Source: Prostheceraeus crozeri (taxonomy: Eukaryota > Platyhelminthes > Polycladida > Euryleptidae). Taken from it: a DNA stretch of 64,000 nt. A model generated the notes under the pieces. It saw nothing but the letters and a program-made list of their open reading frames with translations. It was not told the DNA's origin and searched no databases. The translations under genes were made by a program, and so were the position numbers. Below, in pieces: positions 21,180-33,116 of the stretch (position 1 is its first letter; each line of letters starts with the position of its first letter). The stretch is taken from positions 558,001 to 622,000 of the forward strand of contig CAJQUW010005703.1 in assembly GCA_907163375.1 (NCBI GenBank), written 5' to 3'.

Positions 21180-21330
21180 TGGGCTATATCTCGAAAACGA
21201 GTGATTTTAAGGCCCAATAATGTATTACGAACAGATATAAAGTCGACCATTTTCTTTCATTTGAGACTAGTTTTATGCCCATAAGTTGGTTAGATGTCAA
21301 ATAATGACGCTATAGGCCTAATTCAACATG
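21180..21330 (+). repeat. dispersed repeat R, copy 1
   Basis: It matches 41815-41965. GATTTTAAGGCCCAAYAATG, TATTACGAACAG and GTCGACCATTT are shared. A short third trace (AATTTTAAGGCCTGAG) is at 21368. Confidence 0.65.
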
Positions 21331-21396
21331 GCCGCAAATTGCAACATGCTGCAACCCAAAAATGAATAATTTTAAGGCCTGAGTATTTACGTAGTT

Positions 21397-21684
21397 GCCT
21401 TGAGGTTGAGCATGACAGTAATAAGAACCCATCGAATTGCTGTTTCAACAAACATTAGATCTCCAAGGCTGTCATGAGAATCTGTGATATACCATCATTC
21501 CTTCTGCATTACAATCATGATCACTCAATTCCGTTGTAATTTCTGCAGAAATTCAAAAATTTGCATATCTCCCATTTGGTGACAATACCACCTGTATCTC
21601 CTTTGAGTTCATCTAATAAAATCGAAGGTGTATACACATTGGGGATGTAATGAATGCGGAGTTACCTTATATACTTACTCTATG
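21397..21684 (-). mobile_element. CATAGAG MITE family, copy 3 (truncated)
   Basis: About the last 290 bases of the family, ending ACTTACTCTATG. The internal half is missing on the left. The closest relative by eye is copy 2. Confidence 0.75.
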
Positions 21685-21899
21685 GAACTAGCAAGAAATC
21701 GACAGACGCGCAGATTATCGAGCAAACGAATGTCCGATATGTATTAATATCTCTGGTTTGCTTTGCTCGCAGTGTGGCAGTCTACAACTGCTTTAATGAT
21801 GACTTTGTATTTGCTGCAAAGCACTTTGATCGGAAACGCTTGGAAAAGCTCGCAGTGTGGCTGAGGCCGTAGCATTATTTGTCCAGCAAAATTACACAA

Positions 21900-22021
21900 T
21901 GGAAACACAGCAGAAAATAAACCAGTATTCAAAAATCGTAAAAACTGGTTTTCGTTTTTTTCTGAAAAAACAGAAAATACCGGCAAAACCGGTAACGGTA
22001 ATACCAGTATTGCAATCCCTA
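21900..22021. repeat. possible hAT-type end
   Basis: Words ACCGGCAAAACCGGT, AACGGTAATACCAG and the terminus TTGCAATCCCTA resemble a hAT end read leftwards. No partner end and no target duplication were found, so this is at best a solo terminus. Confidence 0.3.
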
Positions 22022-22757
22022 GTGAGGATAAAACCTAATTTCCTTTTCTCTGTTCTTAGAGTGCTGCTGGCTGTGCCATCGCAATTGCGCTTCATAGTAA
22101 ATTGATGCATCAAAGCAATCAAATTTCTTGGATGTTATACTTCGCCGACAGCCTACACTATAAACAGTCGGTGGATTACATATCTCTCAAGTGGCTTTCT
22201 TTAAACTGCATGAGCACCAATGGCAAGTGAGTTGATCCAAAGCTCTCACGGCTATTTTCCTAAAAGAGAAAATTGTGATTGCAGGAATGAGTATTGAGGT
22301 CAACATTATCAACACTGTCAATAAAAAGTGGCGTGGTTTTGAGCACAGACAACTGTCAGAGAAGGCATTTTGTTATTTCGAGAAGGCGTAAACTCTCTCC
22401 ATGAAATATTTAATTGAAATTTCATGCAAAGTGTTGAATTTGAAAGAGAAACGAGATAAATGATAAAAATAGTATCAATACAAGCTTTGAATGTTTTGAC
22501 AGGGATATTGTTGGTTCTATTCAAATTGCTAAGACACAAATAAAGCAGATTTCGAGCATTAGATGTCAAATTTTTCGTTGTGTTTCTTCAAAAAATGCTA
22601 AAATATGTGCGAGCCTCTAAGTGCGGAAAATGTCTTGTTAACATATTTACAAAAATGGCAGTAACTTGCAATAAATGGCAGCGAATCGGCAGATGATCCC
22701 CGTGCGTCCTTGTACAATTGTATATAGCCTACTGTAATTGCTTTATCAAGTACAAAC
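22022..22757. other. no gene seen
   Basis: AT-rich sequence with no recognised repeat or reading frame. Confidence 0.45.
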
Positions 22758-23566
22758 ATTGACAACAAAGGTATGTCGCAGTACATTGAATATCCAAAGA
22801 GAATGACAATTATTGAGTCAATAAAATACACCAACACCCTTGATTCCCCGACCGCACTCGCCCGACCTAGGAATCGAACCGAAGTCCGCGGTGGAGACGA
22901 GCTCGCACCTTCTTCACTAGGCCACGCTGACGGTTCAAAAGCAATGCGAGTGAAGGCAGAAGTCATCTCTAAGTGATATTGTCTTTACATTATTGTCCTA
23001 TTATTGTTGACAGAATGCTATCAGCATTCATGTTGTAGCGAAACAGCATATCAGTATGTCATCCGACTACGTCACAGTGTAGATTGACAACAAAGGTCTG
23101 TCGTAGTTCATTGAATATCTAAAGAGAATGACAGCTATTAAGTCAATACAGGACACCAACACCCTCGATTGCCGGTGGCGTTCTGTCAATAATAATAGGA
23201 CAATATGCTGTCGATATCACTTAGAGATGACTTCTGCCTTCACTTGCATTCCTTTTGAACCGTCAGCGTGGCCTAGTGAAGAAGGTGCGAGCTCGTCTCC
23301 ACCGCGGACTTCGGTTCGATTCCTGTGTCAGGTGAGTGCAGTCAGCGTGGCCTAGTGAAGAAGGTACGAGCTCGTCTCCACCGCGGACTTCGGTTCGATT
23401 CCTATGTCAGGTGAGTGTAGTCATCGTGGCCTAGTGAAGAAGGTGCGAGCTCGTCTCCACCGCGGACTCCGGTTCGATTCCTGTGTCGGGCGAGTGCGGT
23501 CGGGGAATCAAGGGTGTTGGTGTCTTGTATTGACTTAATATTTGTCATTCTCATTAGATATTCAAG
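22758..23566. mobile_element. tRNA-head foldback family, copy S1
   Basis: A compound palindrome. A tRNA-like head on the minus strand (22930 back to 22853) faces three heads on the plus strand (23262-23498). Outer arms carry CATTGAATATCYAAAGAGAA and ACACCYTTGATT words. Inner arms carry GAAGTCATCTCTAAGTGATA and its inverse. Each head has a pol III A box (TGGCCTAGTGAAGAAGG) and a perfect B box (GGTTCGATTCC). Relatives are at 28937 and 30460. Confidence 0.8.
23262..23498 (+). repeat. three tandem 79-bp tRNA-like heads
   Basis: Units start at 23262, 23341 and 23420 (exact period 79) and differ by only a few substitutions (for example GTGCGAG/GTACGAG and CTGTG/CTATG). Each has the A and B boxes of a type 2 pol III promoter. 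The T stem does not pair well, so these are SINE-like heads, not tRNAs. Such regularity suggests recent unequal exchange or slippage. Confidence 0.85.
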
Positions 23567-24757
23567 TATAAACATGTTTTTATTGTTCTATAGTCAAGTG
23601 AACTTCTATTATAACCTGTCGTTTCTTGCAATTAATTTCTCTTTTTTAATATCTGTTACAAAATTCACCAAAATTATTTGACTGCAATATCTTATCACAG
23701 TGCAAAATGATGATTGCTATGATCGGCGGCAACATGCGCGAATTACTGACAACAGGAATATCTATGTTCATTGTCCATCCACTTTCCCTGCTCCAAGCTA
23801 TCGAATAATGCAGAAATTGAGTACTTTGAAGAGGCATACCTTTGAGAAGTAAACAGAAGCCCATGATGTACATCTTCTACTGTTAAAATTTCATTTAAGT
23901 AATGGAGATACCATAGAAATCCGACACTTTTCGCTTTGAGTACGTAAGTAGACAATGTAGCATTACATCGCGGAAACTTGTGCCCGCAAAATCTACGATA
24001 CAATGATATTGTATGCTGCTCTCAAGAAGTCTGTGGATATTACAATCTTTAATTACTGTTAGTAATCGATAAATGATCAAATGTAGAAATTTTTTATTGA
24101 TATTTTATTGAAGTCTATGAAAGTTTGCTGTCTCGATAGAAGGTAAATCGTTTAAAGCATGAAGGTCTTATGAATCTATGAATCTATGTATTCTTACAAT
24201 CTTCTTTATGATCGTCTATCTTTAATATGTATTATTTGTATCTTCTTATTCCTACAATCTGAATTCTGAATCTATGAATGTTTACAATCTGAACAGATTT
24301 GAAATTCAGATTTCTATCTAAAAATAATTTGAAATATCCATTTACCAATTTATTTATTAATGGATTCGCAAGCTGAAGTGGCGGACGATCGCTGATGGCT
24401 ATCTGGTACGTTGAGAAAGTTATGAGAATTTGGCAGGCATGAAATGGTGCTCTTTTGGCCTCCAATGCCTGGCAATAATGCATTTCAAACTCATTTATGT
24501 GACCTCTAAAGGCATCGAGAGTGACACAAAATATCAGTTTTTGTTTATTGTCAATTCAGCCAATCATTTAGGCAACGATCTGGGTCAATGTAGCTAGATC
24601 TTTAGAGGACTTAGAAGAATTTAGAAGAATTCCACTGTCAACCCCTGGAACCCGCCATCGCGGAGTCACTGTTATCATGACAACGCATGTCCATGATGCC
24701 CTACTGCTCTCAATATCCATGTCTATTCCAGTCCTTTATTATTACTGAGGTCGCATT
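23567..24757. other. no gene seen
   Basis: 23911-23940 (CCATAGAAATCCGACA and TTTTCGCTTTG) is an inverted relative of 19055-19082. 24170-24300 repeats the words GAATCTATGAAT and TACAATCT. 24690-24745 resembles the reverse of 15940-15990. No coding sequence. Confidence 0.4.
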
Positions 24758-25604
24758 CATAATTAATTCATAACAGGTAGATTGTCGATTCAAAAACTGT
24801 CTGCCTAGTATGAAAATTTTTTGTATCAAAACATTTAGTTTTTTGCAGAGATAACGTTCCTACGGTATAAAAATATTTGAACAGTTTTTAAAAAGTTAAA
24901 TTTTTTAAATTTATCTACTACCGACATGAAGCCACTTTATAAGTAGTATGGAAAAGTTGGATATCAAAAGGAATGAATAGTTTGCTAATAGACATTTTAA
25001 TTAACCGGAAATTATTCTGATTATCAAGAGAATTTCATGAACCGCATTATAATGGAAGTCTTCATGAAAAAGTCGATATCTTATTGTGCTTTTTTGGCTG
25101 AAATTTCAAGTGTTTAATTCAATTTTCATCGGGATGATTTTCTGATTCACTAAATTTGTTTCATTTCTTGAATCTGAATGGTTATGTGAAACCCATTTAC
25201 ATCTTTTAAAGTTAATTGAAATCATTGCCTTTGATTATGTGATTTTGCTCTACCAGTGGCAGATTGCCTGTGATATGATCACTCTTAAGAAAATACTCAT
25301 GAGGTTGAGCATGAAGGTATTAGCAACCCATTGAATTGCTAATTTAACAAACATTACCTCTCCAAGGCTGTCATGACACGGAGGATCTGCAAAGTACTAT
25401 CATTCATTCTGCATTTACCATCATGATCAGTAAATTCCGTGGTTATGTCTTAAAAACTGCAAAAATTTGTATATCTCACATTTGTAGACAATACCCAACT
25501 GTGTTCACCTCGAGTTCATTTAATAAAATCGAAAATGTCTACACATTGAAGATTTAACAAATGCTGATTTGCTACTCTGCCTAATAGTCTACACTTACTC
25601 TATG
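24758..25604 (-). mobile_element. CATAGAG MITE family, copy 4
   Basis: An 847-bp copy with a perfect 8-bp target duplication GTCGCATT (24750-24757 and 25605-25612). The right end ACTTACTCTATG is intact and the left end is diverged (CATAATTAATTC). This copy fixes the family's duplication length as 8. Confidence 0.85.
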
Positions 25605-25612
25605 GTCGCATT

Positions 25613-26251
25613 TCTGTGGGAGTTGCCACAATCAAAATTTTTAGCGAGTTATATGACACTCTGTTTCTAAAGTTTGCTCTGCTTGCGTGGATTTCAGTAT
25701 GTCAGATGAAAGTAATTTCAGACAGAAATCCAAAAATTCATCACAGCTTTCATTTCCGCATTACGTCTTGAGAAGTTTGTCTGACTTTCTCATAATGTGA
25801 CCATTTCATGACAAATATTTGATGTAAATCAAATCTTCTTGCTTTATTGACTTAAGAGGGCAACTTCCGGATGTTGTGCAAATTCTAGAAGTAATCTTGT
25901 GCAAGAATCGTCTACATTCCACTCAACTGACATTAGGTTTGCTGTCCTTTATGGAAGACGATTCTTCTCTCTTACTTGCACTTTCATAACCTCTTCGTTT
26001 ACGTCCTCAAACAGAGACGTTTTTATGGCAACAAGGACAGATAAATAGATAAGAAATCATTTACTACAAAAACAACTGCCTAATCTTGCATTACTTGTGT
26101 CTTATCTTACTCAACAAAATATTTGGTTGGAGACTGAGGTAATCGGGCAAATAGTTATTTTGTATGTTGTTCCGCTTCAGTAAATAAGTTATTGAGTCCA
26201 GATGAAAAGTCAGCCAAGTGTCAGAGTGAGAAAGCTGCAATGTACTCCAAG
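25613..26251. other. no gene seen
   Basis: Non-coding with no recognised repeats. Confidence 0.4.
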
Positions 26252-26598
26252 ATGGCGTCTAGCGATTCTAACGGCGATCTAACGTGGCAAAAATACAATC
26301 GCCGACGGTTACAAGCTTCGCTGCTGGGCCGGCACCGTCGTCAGCACAACGTCTGGGAGCAACGTTGACTTTTTCTAGTGGGATAACGATTCAAATAGGT
26401 CTGTCAAGAAACACAGGCGTCCAATCACGCTACTTATCTTTAACTAAAAAAGTGCAGGAAAAACTCCCCAAAGGTTACGGTCGTCGATGTATTGAAATTA
26501 AATTAATACAAGACAGATCTTCGGCGTCCAGCGCCTTCGGTGGTCGATCTTGCAATAAAACACGCTACGAGGCAAGCAAGCCGTGTGAAGATATATGA
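26252..26598 (+). CDS. unrecognised GC-richer open frame, possible mobile-element ORF1 remnant
   Basis: Two overlapping frames stand out from the AT-rich surroundings. One starts near 26252 (MASSDSNGDLTWQKYNRRRL, ending about 26369). The other runs 26284-26598 (104 codons from MAKIQSPTVTSF). The first reads like the start of a LINE ORF1, and a third frame gives RSVKKHRRP, so the true product may be frameshifted. No domain is recognised. It might also be a host first exon, but no splice donor is convincing. Confidence 0.25.
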
Positions 26599-26759
26599 AG
26601 AATGAGTGATATTAAGAAATGTGCTGGCTGTATGAATGCATGTCTAATTGTGACGTCAGATTGTAGTGTGGAAGTTCGTATTTCCTGTTTATTGTAGGTT
26701 TCAAGTGTGTGATTGTCTTTGCTTCTGCTATTGTTGTGGCTCGTGTGTTGAACAGTTTA

Positions 26760-27115
26760 CTAATGAGACCGACCTGAAAATTTCCGATGCTGCCCTCTCC
26801 GTTGTGTTTGTCTAAGATGTTGATGCAAAGCGCTGCTATTACTTTTATTCACAATTGCTCTCATATGTTCATAGTGTCTCGTTTTCAACATCCTCGCTGT
26901 TTTACCAATATAAAAAGTCTCCACAATGAACACATACGTATTGTTAAATCACAAAGCGTTCTCTACAAGTAAATTTAGTATTTACCAAGTCTTACTCATA
27001 CGTACTCAGGCGTACTCATTAAATTTACCGGTAAACCATACTTTTTAATCAATTTATTGACTTTGCGGTTACAGCGATTAGTTACATATGGGAGCTTGAA
27101 ATTCATATTCTTTTC
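26760..27115 (-). pseudogene. Penelope-like GIY-YIG fragment, lineage 2
   Basis: On the minus strand NFKLPYVTNRCNRKVNKLIK and KKYGLPVNL form the linker typical just before the nuclease of Penelope-like elements. After frame breaks CVHCGDF, FYIGKTARMLKTRHYEHMRA and SSALHQHL give the GIY-YIG core. The RT part is missing, since a pyrimidine tract lies upstream. It is clearly different from the element at 5159. Broken by at least two frame changes. Confidence 0.75.
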
Positions 27116-27440
27116 TTGACGGGTTTTATTTACTTTATTTGACTTTCTAATTTTTTATCTTTCTAATTTTGATCTCCTTCTTATTCTACTTATCTTTCGC
27201 ATTTGATTTCTTCTTTCTTTATAAATTTTATTAATCTCATTATTCTTTCTTTATTTGCCTCCCTACTTCCCTTTTTCTGCATTCTCTTTTTTCTCCATCT
27301 GTTTTCTTCTTTTCTTATCCTTCAAACTTTCTTACTCGTGTTCTTTTTTCCTTCTAATTTCTACTTTGTTTCTGCCTCCGACATCTCACTCGTTTATTTT
27401 CCTCTTTTCTAATCTTTTTCGCCTAGTCATAAATTTCACT
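27116..27440 (+). repeat. pyrimidine-rich tract
   Basis: Mostly T and C on this strand (TTTCTT, CTTTTCT words) for over 300 bases. The two long open frames here are leucine/phenylalanine/serine artefacts of the composition. Confidence 0.7.
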
Positions 27441-28936
27441 TCACCATTTTCCCGGGAATGAATTAAATCGGTTTTTCTTTAATGATGAAAAGTTTGTGGA
27501 TATTCAGATCATGTCATGCAAGTACAAAGTGGGGATTTTTAACCATAAATTAGAGACCATATCAAAACTAGTCCTATCTCATTGTATTTAAACATGTATT
27601 TTAGCTTAATAGGAACATGATTACTAGAATAATTAAATATTGAGTTCTATCCTCAGTTGAAAAATGGAAACAGACCTGAATAACTGCCATTTCATCCAAT
27701 ATCAGGAATCATCAGCAGGCCTAGTTCACATCTATCTCTCAACATCGACACAACTCCCTAGTAACAAAGTTGCAGCCATGCCCGCTTCATTTAAGATTTG
27801 CAATTAGTAAGTTAGCAAAATTTCAACGAGCATTCATTAAATATCTCTTTAAGCACACAACTGGTAAATCGTCCAAGTTAGTGCTCCTCTAGTAATTAAT
27901 AAATGATGCTTTTTCAAGCACAATGTAGGTGAATAGTTTGATATTAAGTTGCATTTTCAGTAGAAAAATGAGAACAGACTAGTGACACTAGTATTATTTT
28001 ATTCTCTGTTGTAGATTAGCTCCATTGTTTGATTGAGGTTTTTGCTAATTTCACGGAATCATTGTTTTCCACGTGCGTTCATCGGGTCTCATTGTTTACC
28101 ACCGATTTAGTATTACATAATAATGAACGGAATGTTTGCTGCCATTGAGCCAATGAATAGAACGCTATGCACCTATGAATAAAGACATGATTGTGAACGA
28201 CGGCAAGGCACAAATATACAGACGAGAGTCGGAAGCAAATGGTGTCGAATCGAACCTTCAATGTACAAAGAAGTGACATATAAGGTTGATTGCGAATTCA
28301 GTAACTTGACTTAAACTGTTATTACAGACCATCAAATGTTATTATTGTGACTGCAGTAACTATGACATTTCGAATAAAAATAATTTGTTTCTTTGTTCTC
28401 ATGATTTTTATTTTGGGGCTGTTAGAAAGTAACCTATGTTGCTATTCTCACATGCAATCAGTAAAATGCTGTCACTTAATCAATCAACCCTTGATTATTA
28501 TCAAAGCTGTGCGCTAGCCGCATCTGTTCGCACCGTTGCACCGATGCTGTACCAAAAATTTTGAAAAGGTGGCATTATCAAATAGCTTGCAGATTATCCT
28601 GAAATTATCCTAGCCGATTAAATTAAATTAGATTTGATATCCTGAAGGCAGGGTTTCGATCTTTCATTATAAATGATCATTTTTTCTAGATGTAATGCAA
28701 ATTTTATAGAGTAGGCCTACAGTTAGGAAAATTCTAATAATGCTAACGCTTTTGATGGATATTTGCTCAGGTCTTTTTTAATTTTACTTTGTTACATGTT
28801 ACTCTGAACACCTGCTCGTCTCTAGAACCGGTGCGTGCACCGCGCACAGCCCTAATTATTATTGCATCAAGAAATAATTGCAAGCATTTAAATTATTTAT
28901 AGATTGAAAAGTAAGATGTAACTGTTCAACTTAAAT
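27441..28936. other. no gene seen
   Basis: AT-rich DNA. A 66-codon frame on the minus strand (28079-28279) has no domain and is not supported. Confidence 0.45.
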
Positions 28937-29090
28937 ATCTGAAGAGAATGACAACTATTAAGTCAATAAAAGACATCAACATCCTTGATTCCCCGACCAC
29001 ACTCGCCCGACCTAGGAATCGAACCGAAGTCCACGGTGGAGATGAGCTCGCACCTTCTTCACTAGGCCACGCTGACGGTTCAAAACACGG
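28937..29090 (-). mobile_element. tRNA-head foldback family, copy S2 (partial)
   Basis: One outer arm (AAGAGAATGACAACTATTAA) and one minus-strand tRNA-like head (29076 back to about 28999) with intact A and B boxes. The rest of the palindrome is absent. Confidence 0.75.
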
Positions 29091-30350
29091 AATTAGACAG
29101 GTCGTCTCTTCTTCTGTTTGACTAGAAAGGAAACATTGGAACATGCAATGCCTATGAAATGGCACAATCTGCTGACATAACACCACAGTAGCGGTCAATT
29201 CACGTCATTTACACCACAGTTTTCTTACAGCTGTCGGTAGAAACTGTGGAATAAAATGTCATACACCGACAGTTTTAATCATAGAAATCTGATTGATTTC
29301 AAGGATTAAGTTCCATAGCGAAGACGTTTCTGCTTTTCTGTGTTGAAGAACGAGTTTATTAAAATACCACCGGCGACACTGATGCAGTTGCTGAGATATC
29401 TATGATTTTGACGACCGTCCGTGGACCTCTTACAGCGTTGATATTTTTCGGACTGAAATACATATGTATATAACAGCATTCGTGTGCTGGCTATTACTGG
29501 AGGGTTGATCACACAGAAAGATAGCTATTGTTTGTCGACCATTATTGTGTTCAGCAGACGCTTATTGTGAATATAATAAACGGCTAAATGCGTACATGGT
29601 ACTTAATTATAGCTTAACTTCGTATAGAATTGTTCGATTTCAAAGCTATACCATTGAAGCATTGAATTCACTGTCACTAGGCCCATTGTCTATCAATCAG
29701 CAAGATAAACTTATGGCTAAGTGTTATAATGATGACTTAATATTCTAAAATCTTGGTGAAATTACATGAATTGCTAGATTTCTATGTCAGACAATAGAGA
29801 ATATAGTTGAATGTGGAGTGCGTATAACACTAGACGGTAGCATAGTCACTAGACGGTGGTTATCTACTCACATTCATTCGCTACCAATTTCACTAGCATC
29901 ACATAGCATGTAGAATAGATATTGGTATCATTAAACGGTAGTTATCTACTCACTTTTCATGTAAAATGACCATCAAAGCTGTCGTCTTCTGTTGTGTCAC
30001 ATGAAATGTGAGGGTAAGGAACTGCGGTGTAATTCCGTTACACCATAGCAATCGAACAATGAGCAGCCAGTTTAACATTAAACACGTAAAATTGTCTGAA
30101 GTTTCAGTGACAGTTATCAACTGGATCACGCAGCAAAGAGACACGTTCTACAAAGAATTTTGTGGACGTTTTTTCGTGCGCCTGCTAACTTTTTCTGAAA
30201 TGATCGGAGGGCCCAACATTATCGAGAAAACGTTTGCACAATGATCTGAATTCTTCGAATCTGAAGGAGTCGTGGCGATCGGAGCATTTTAAAGGAATTC
30301 AGAGCAATCCGCAAGCGACGCACGACTATTTTTCCTATCTCTGCAAGGTA
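29091..30350. other. no gene seen
   Basis: Non-coding. A direct repeat ACGGTRGTTATCTACTCAC occurs at about 29854 and 29936 with a related word just before it, a small locally duplicated block. Open frames of 60-80 codons show no domain. Confidence 0.4.
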
Positions 30351-30455
30351 TTAAGAAATTCTTTTTGCCCACTTAATAAGTTCCTTCATGTGCCATTGTT
30401 TTGAATCAGTTTGCACTTCTAGCAAAGTGATGCGGTTAAACAATTTTATTCTGTG
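30351..30455 (+). repeat. dispersed repeat E, copy 2
   Basis: Same family as 12466-12560. It abuts copy S3 of the foldback family. Confidence 0.6.
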
Positions 30456-30459
30456 GTAC

Positions 30460-30943
30460 AAAAGGAATGCGAGTGAAGTCAGAAGTCATCTCCAAGTGAT
30501 TTCGATAGCTTATTGTCCTATTATTATTAACAGAACTCTACCAGCGTTCATATTGTAGCGAGACAGCATATCAGCATGTCATGCGACTACGTCACAGTGT
30601 AGATTGACAACAAAGGTCTGTCGCAGAACATTGAATATCCAAAGAGAATGACAATTTTTGAGTCAATAAAATGCACCAACACCCTTGATTGCCGGTGGCG
30701 TTCTGTCAATAACAATAGGACAATGTGCGGTCGATATCACTTGGAGATGACTTCTGCCTTCACTTGCATTCCTTTTGAACCGTCAGCGTGGCCTAGTGAA
30801 GAAGGTGCGAGCTCGTCTCCACCGCGGACTTCGGTTCGATTCCTGTGTCGGGCGAGTGCGGTCGGGGAATCAAGGGTGTTGGTGTCTTGTATTGACTTAA
30901 TAGTTGTCATTCTTTTTGGATATTCAATGAACTACGACAGACA
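30460..30943 (+). mobile_element. tRNA-head foldback family, copy S3
   Basis: The order is arm a (30461-30515), arm b (30607-30688), inverted a (about 30700-30777), tRNA-like head (30782-30858) and inverted b (30862-30943). The two inverted pairs are interlocked and not nested. The head has A box TGGCCTAGTGAAGAAGG and B box GGTTCGATTCC. A 123-codon frame crosses it but is not conserved and is not a gene. Confidence 0.8.
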
Positions 30944-32749
30944 TTTGTTATTTATGTTCAACCTGTACTTTATCTTTAAACGTTCACCATTTATTAAACG
31001 TGTACTTCTCACCAGGTAGCTTTCATTCATAAATGCTGATAGTGAACTCAGAAATCTAAGCTAAATCATCATCTTTTTGCAATCATTTTGTATTCTAATT
31101 TAAGAATAATGAAGCTTAGTTACTCAAGTTTCTGCCATATCACTCGCGATATACACTTTAGATTTGAAAGTGATATATTTTCCTTCAACAATATGAACCA
31201 CTATAATCCCTTTATCTAAATTCGATGCTTCTATTGATGTAAATGATACGCCCACATACTGAAACTATTTTTATCATTCATTTTGCTCTTCTGTAGCACT
31301 GCCAATTTCAAATTGGCAAAATGCGGAATATAGCTGCACAGTTGGGACGCAAATTTGTACTGTAGGGTCTTTATACGGACAGTGTCGAATATTTTTTTAC
31401 TTGTAGACTTTTTGTTTTCTTAGTTAATGAGACTAGATAATTGATCAGTGCTTTAATGGTTATTTCAGATGATATTAACCCATTCATGCTGGCACTCAGA
31501 CTTTCCCGGGTTTCTGAAAATTTTCTGTTTTATAATTAGTCAGTCAAATGACTGCCATATAGCAGTAGTAGTAGTGAAGTGTATATATTTCATGAAAAAT
31601 AAAAATCATTCAATAAAAATGCTAATACAAATAACGGAGAGTAAAGTGTGACATTTACATACAAATAAAGTTGCAGTTACTCAAGAGTTCAATCTCAGCG
31701 TTGGAAGGACATATTGTAGTCAAGACAAGCTTTTATAAAAAATGCGTTGCTTCTTCTAGCGGTGCGAAAAGCGTCTATTGCAGAGTGTTTTGAAAAATGT
31801 AGACGACGAGGAACAATTTCTCTAAAAGGATGAAGTGGGTTTTCACAATTCAGCAAAAAAGAAAAAAATTAACTTGCTGAACAGGTCATCAATATCGCAC
31901 AATATGTTACACTTACATTTGAATCCGCAGATAATATGATGAGCACGTTTCGTAATGCGACGAATCCTACCTAGGTTGTACACTTTGAGTTCGGTGACAA
32001 GAAATAGGAGCAGCACACGTTAACACAGATGAGATAATCGCGCTCTATACTTCAACAAGCTGACTTTTAGATAGATACAGTTTTAGTCATATGTGAGAAA
32101 CACTGTTTCCTGTTATCATTTGGATGTCTAATTTTAGTCTTTATTTTCATTTAGATTCAAAACTCATACAAGCGCATATCAAGAGGAAACTGGTGGTTCG
32201 AACGGCTTTTAAATCGTCTAGTTCTACAGTGCAAGGGGTGCTTTTCTCTCTATAATTGTGAAAGTGCATATAATAGACAAATGACGATAATACTAACGCT
32301 TGATATAAATTCAAGTGTTTAATTCACAGCATCTTTGGTCCTTCATTTTCACTTTTATTCTGAAACAATGATAAAAATAGAACTTGATGAATAAGTCTCC
32401 CATCAGTTTGTTCCTTTTGCTACAATCGTATCAGCAATCAAAAGTCAAACATAATTGCACAAATGTTTGCAAAATCACTATTTCTATGGAACATCAGGAA
32501 ATGAAATTTTGCTTCGAAAATCAAACCTGGGGATAATTTTTACGACCGGATACAAACAGAACACAGCGAATTTACCGTTCGTGATAAACCTCTTTAGAAT
32601 ATGACAATGTGCCCGTTTGTGAGATTTGTTCTTTCATTTGCTATCACCTCTGATGTCAGTAATGCCCCACAGAAAGTTTCTCTCTCTCTCTATTTTATGA
32701 TGAGTAATTATTATGAGTGAATGATAAGGAATATTTCATTCAATAAATG
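30944..32749. other. no gene seen
   Basis: AT-rich non-coding DNA. Short CT runs near 32680. Nothing recognised. Confidence 0.45.
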
Positions 32750-33112
32750 ATCGGGGATTGACAGGCCGCAAAACCCGGGTCTCCTCGATCTTCAAAAATT
32801 AATTTTTCTTATTGCCGACCACAGCGTGAGTGGCACGAGGGAGGGCAGTAAACCTTATCCCCCTATTTCGCTCTCTCTCTCTTTTTGTAGACAGGTGAAA
32901 TCCATTGAATTGTATTGACACAAGAATACACGTGACTGTGTAATTATGTATATAATTATATACTGTCATTATCAATTGTCACTAATCGCTACTGTTTAAT
33001 TTTGTAAGTAATTACCAGCTGTCATTATCATTACTATTTGTTACCATCATCATCGACACTTGCCAACGATAACCTGTAATTGGATATCGGAAAATAAAGT
33101 TCATGATTCATA
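32750..33112. repeat. possible retroelement 3' end
   Basis: A GC-richer block (CCGCAAAACCCGGGTCTC, GTGAGTGGCACGAGGGAGG) is followed by AT-rich sequence ending GGAAAATAAAGTTCATGATT, which has the look of a LINE 3' untranslated region with a short tail repeat. No coding remnant supports it. Confidence 0.3.
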
Positions 33113-33116
33113 GTTT

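Noticed and set aside
21900-22021. complete hAT element
   Set aside because: Only one hAT-like end was found, with no matching partner and no 8-bp duplication.
27203-27461. membrane-protein-like frames
   Set aside because: The hydrophobic look comes from a pyrimidine-rich tract.
30648-31019. 123-codon plus-strand frame
   Set aside because: It crosses the tRNA-like head and arms of the foldback element. Similar peptides appear at 22598-22966, 23128 and 28926 only because the DNA is repeated.
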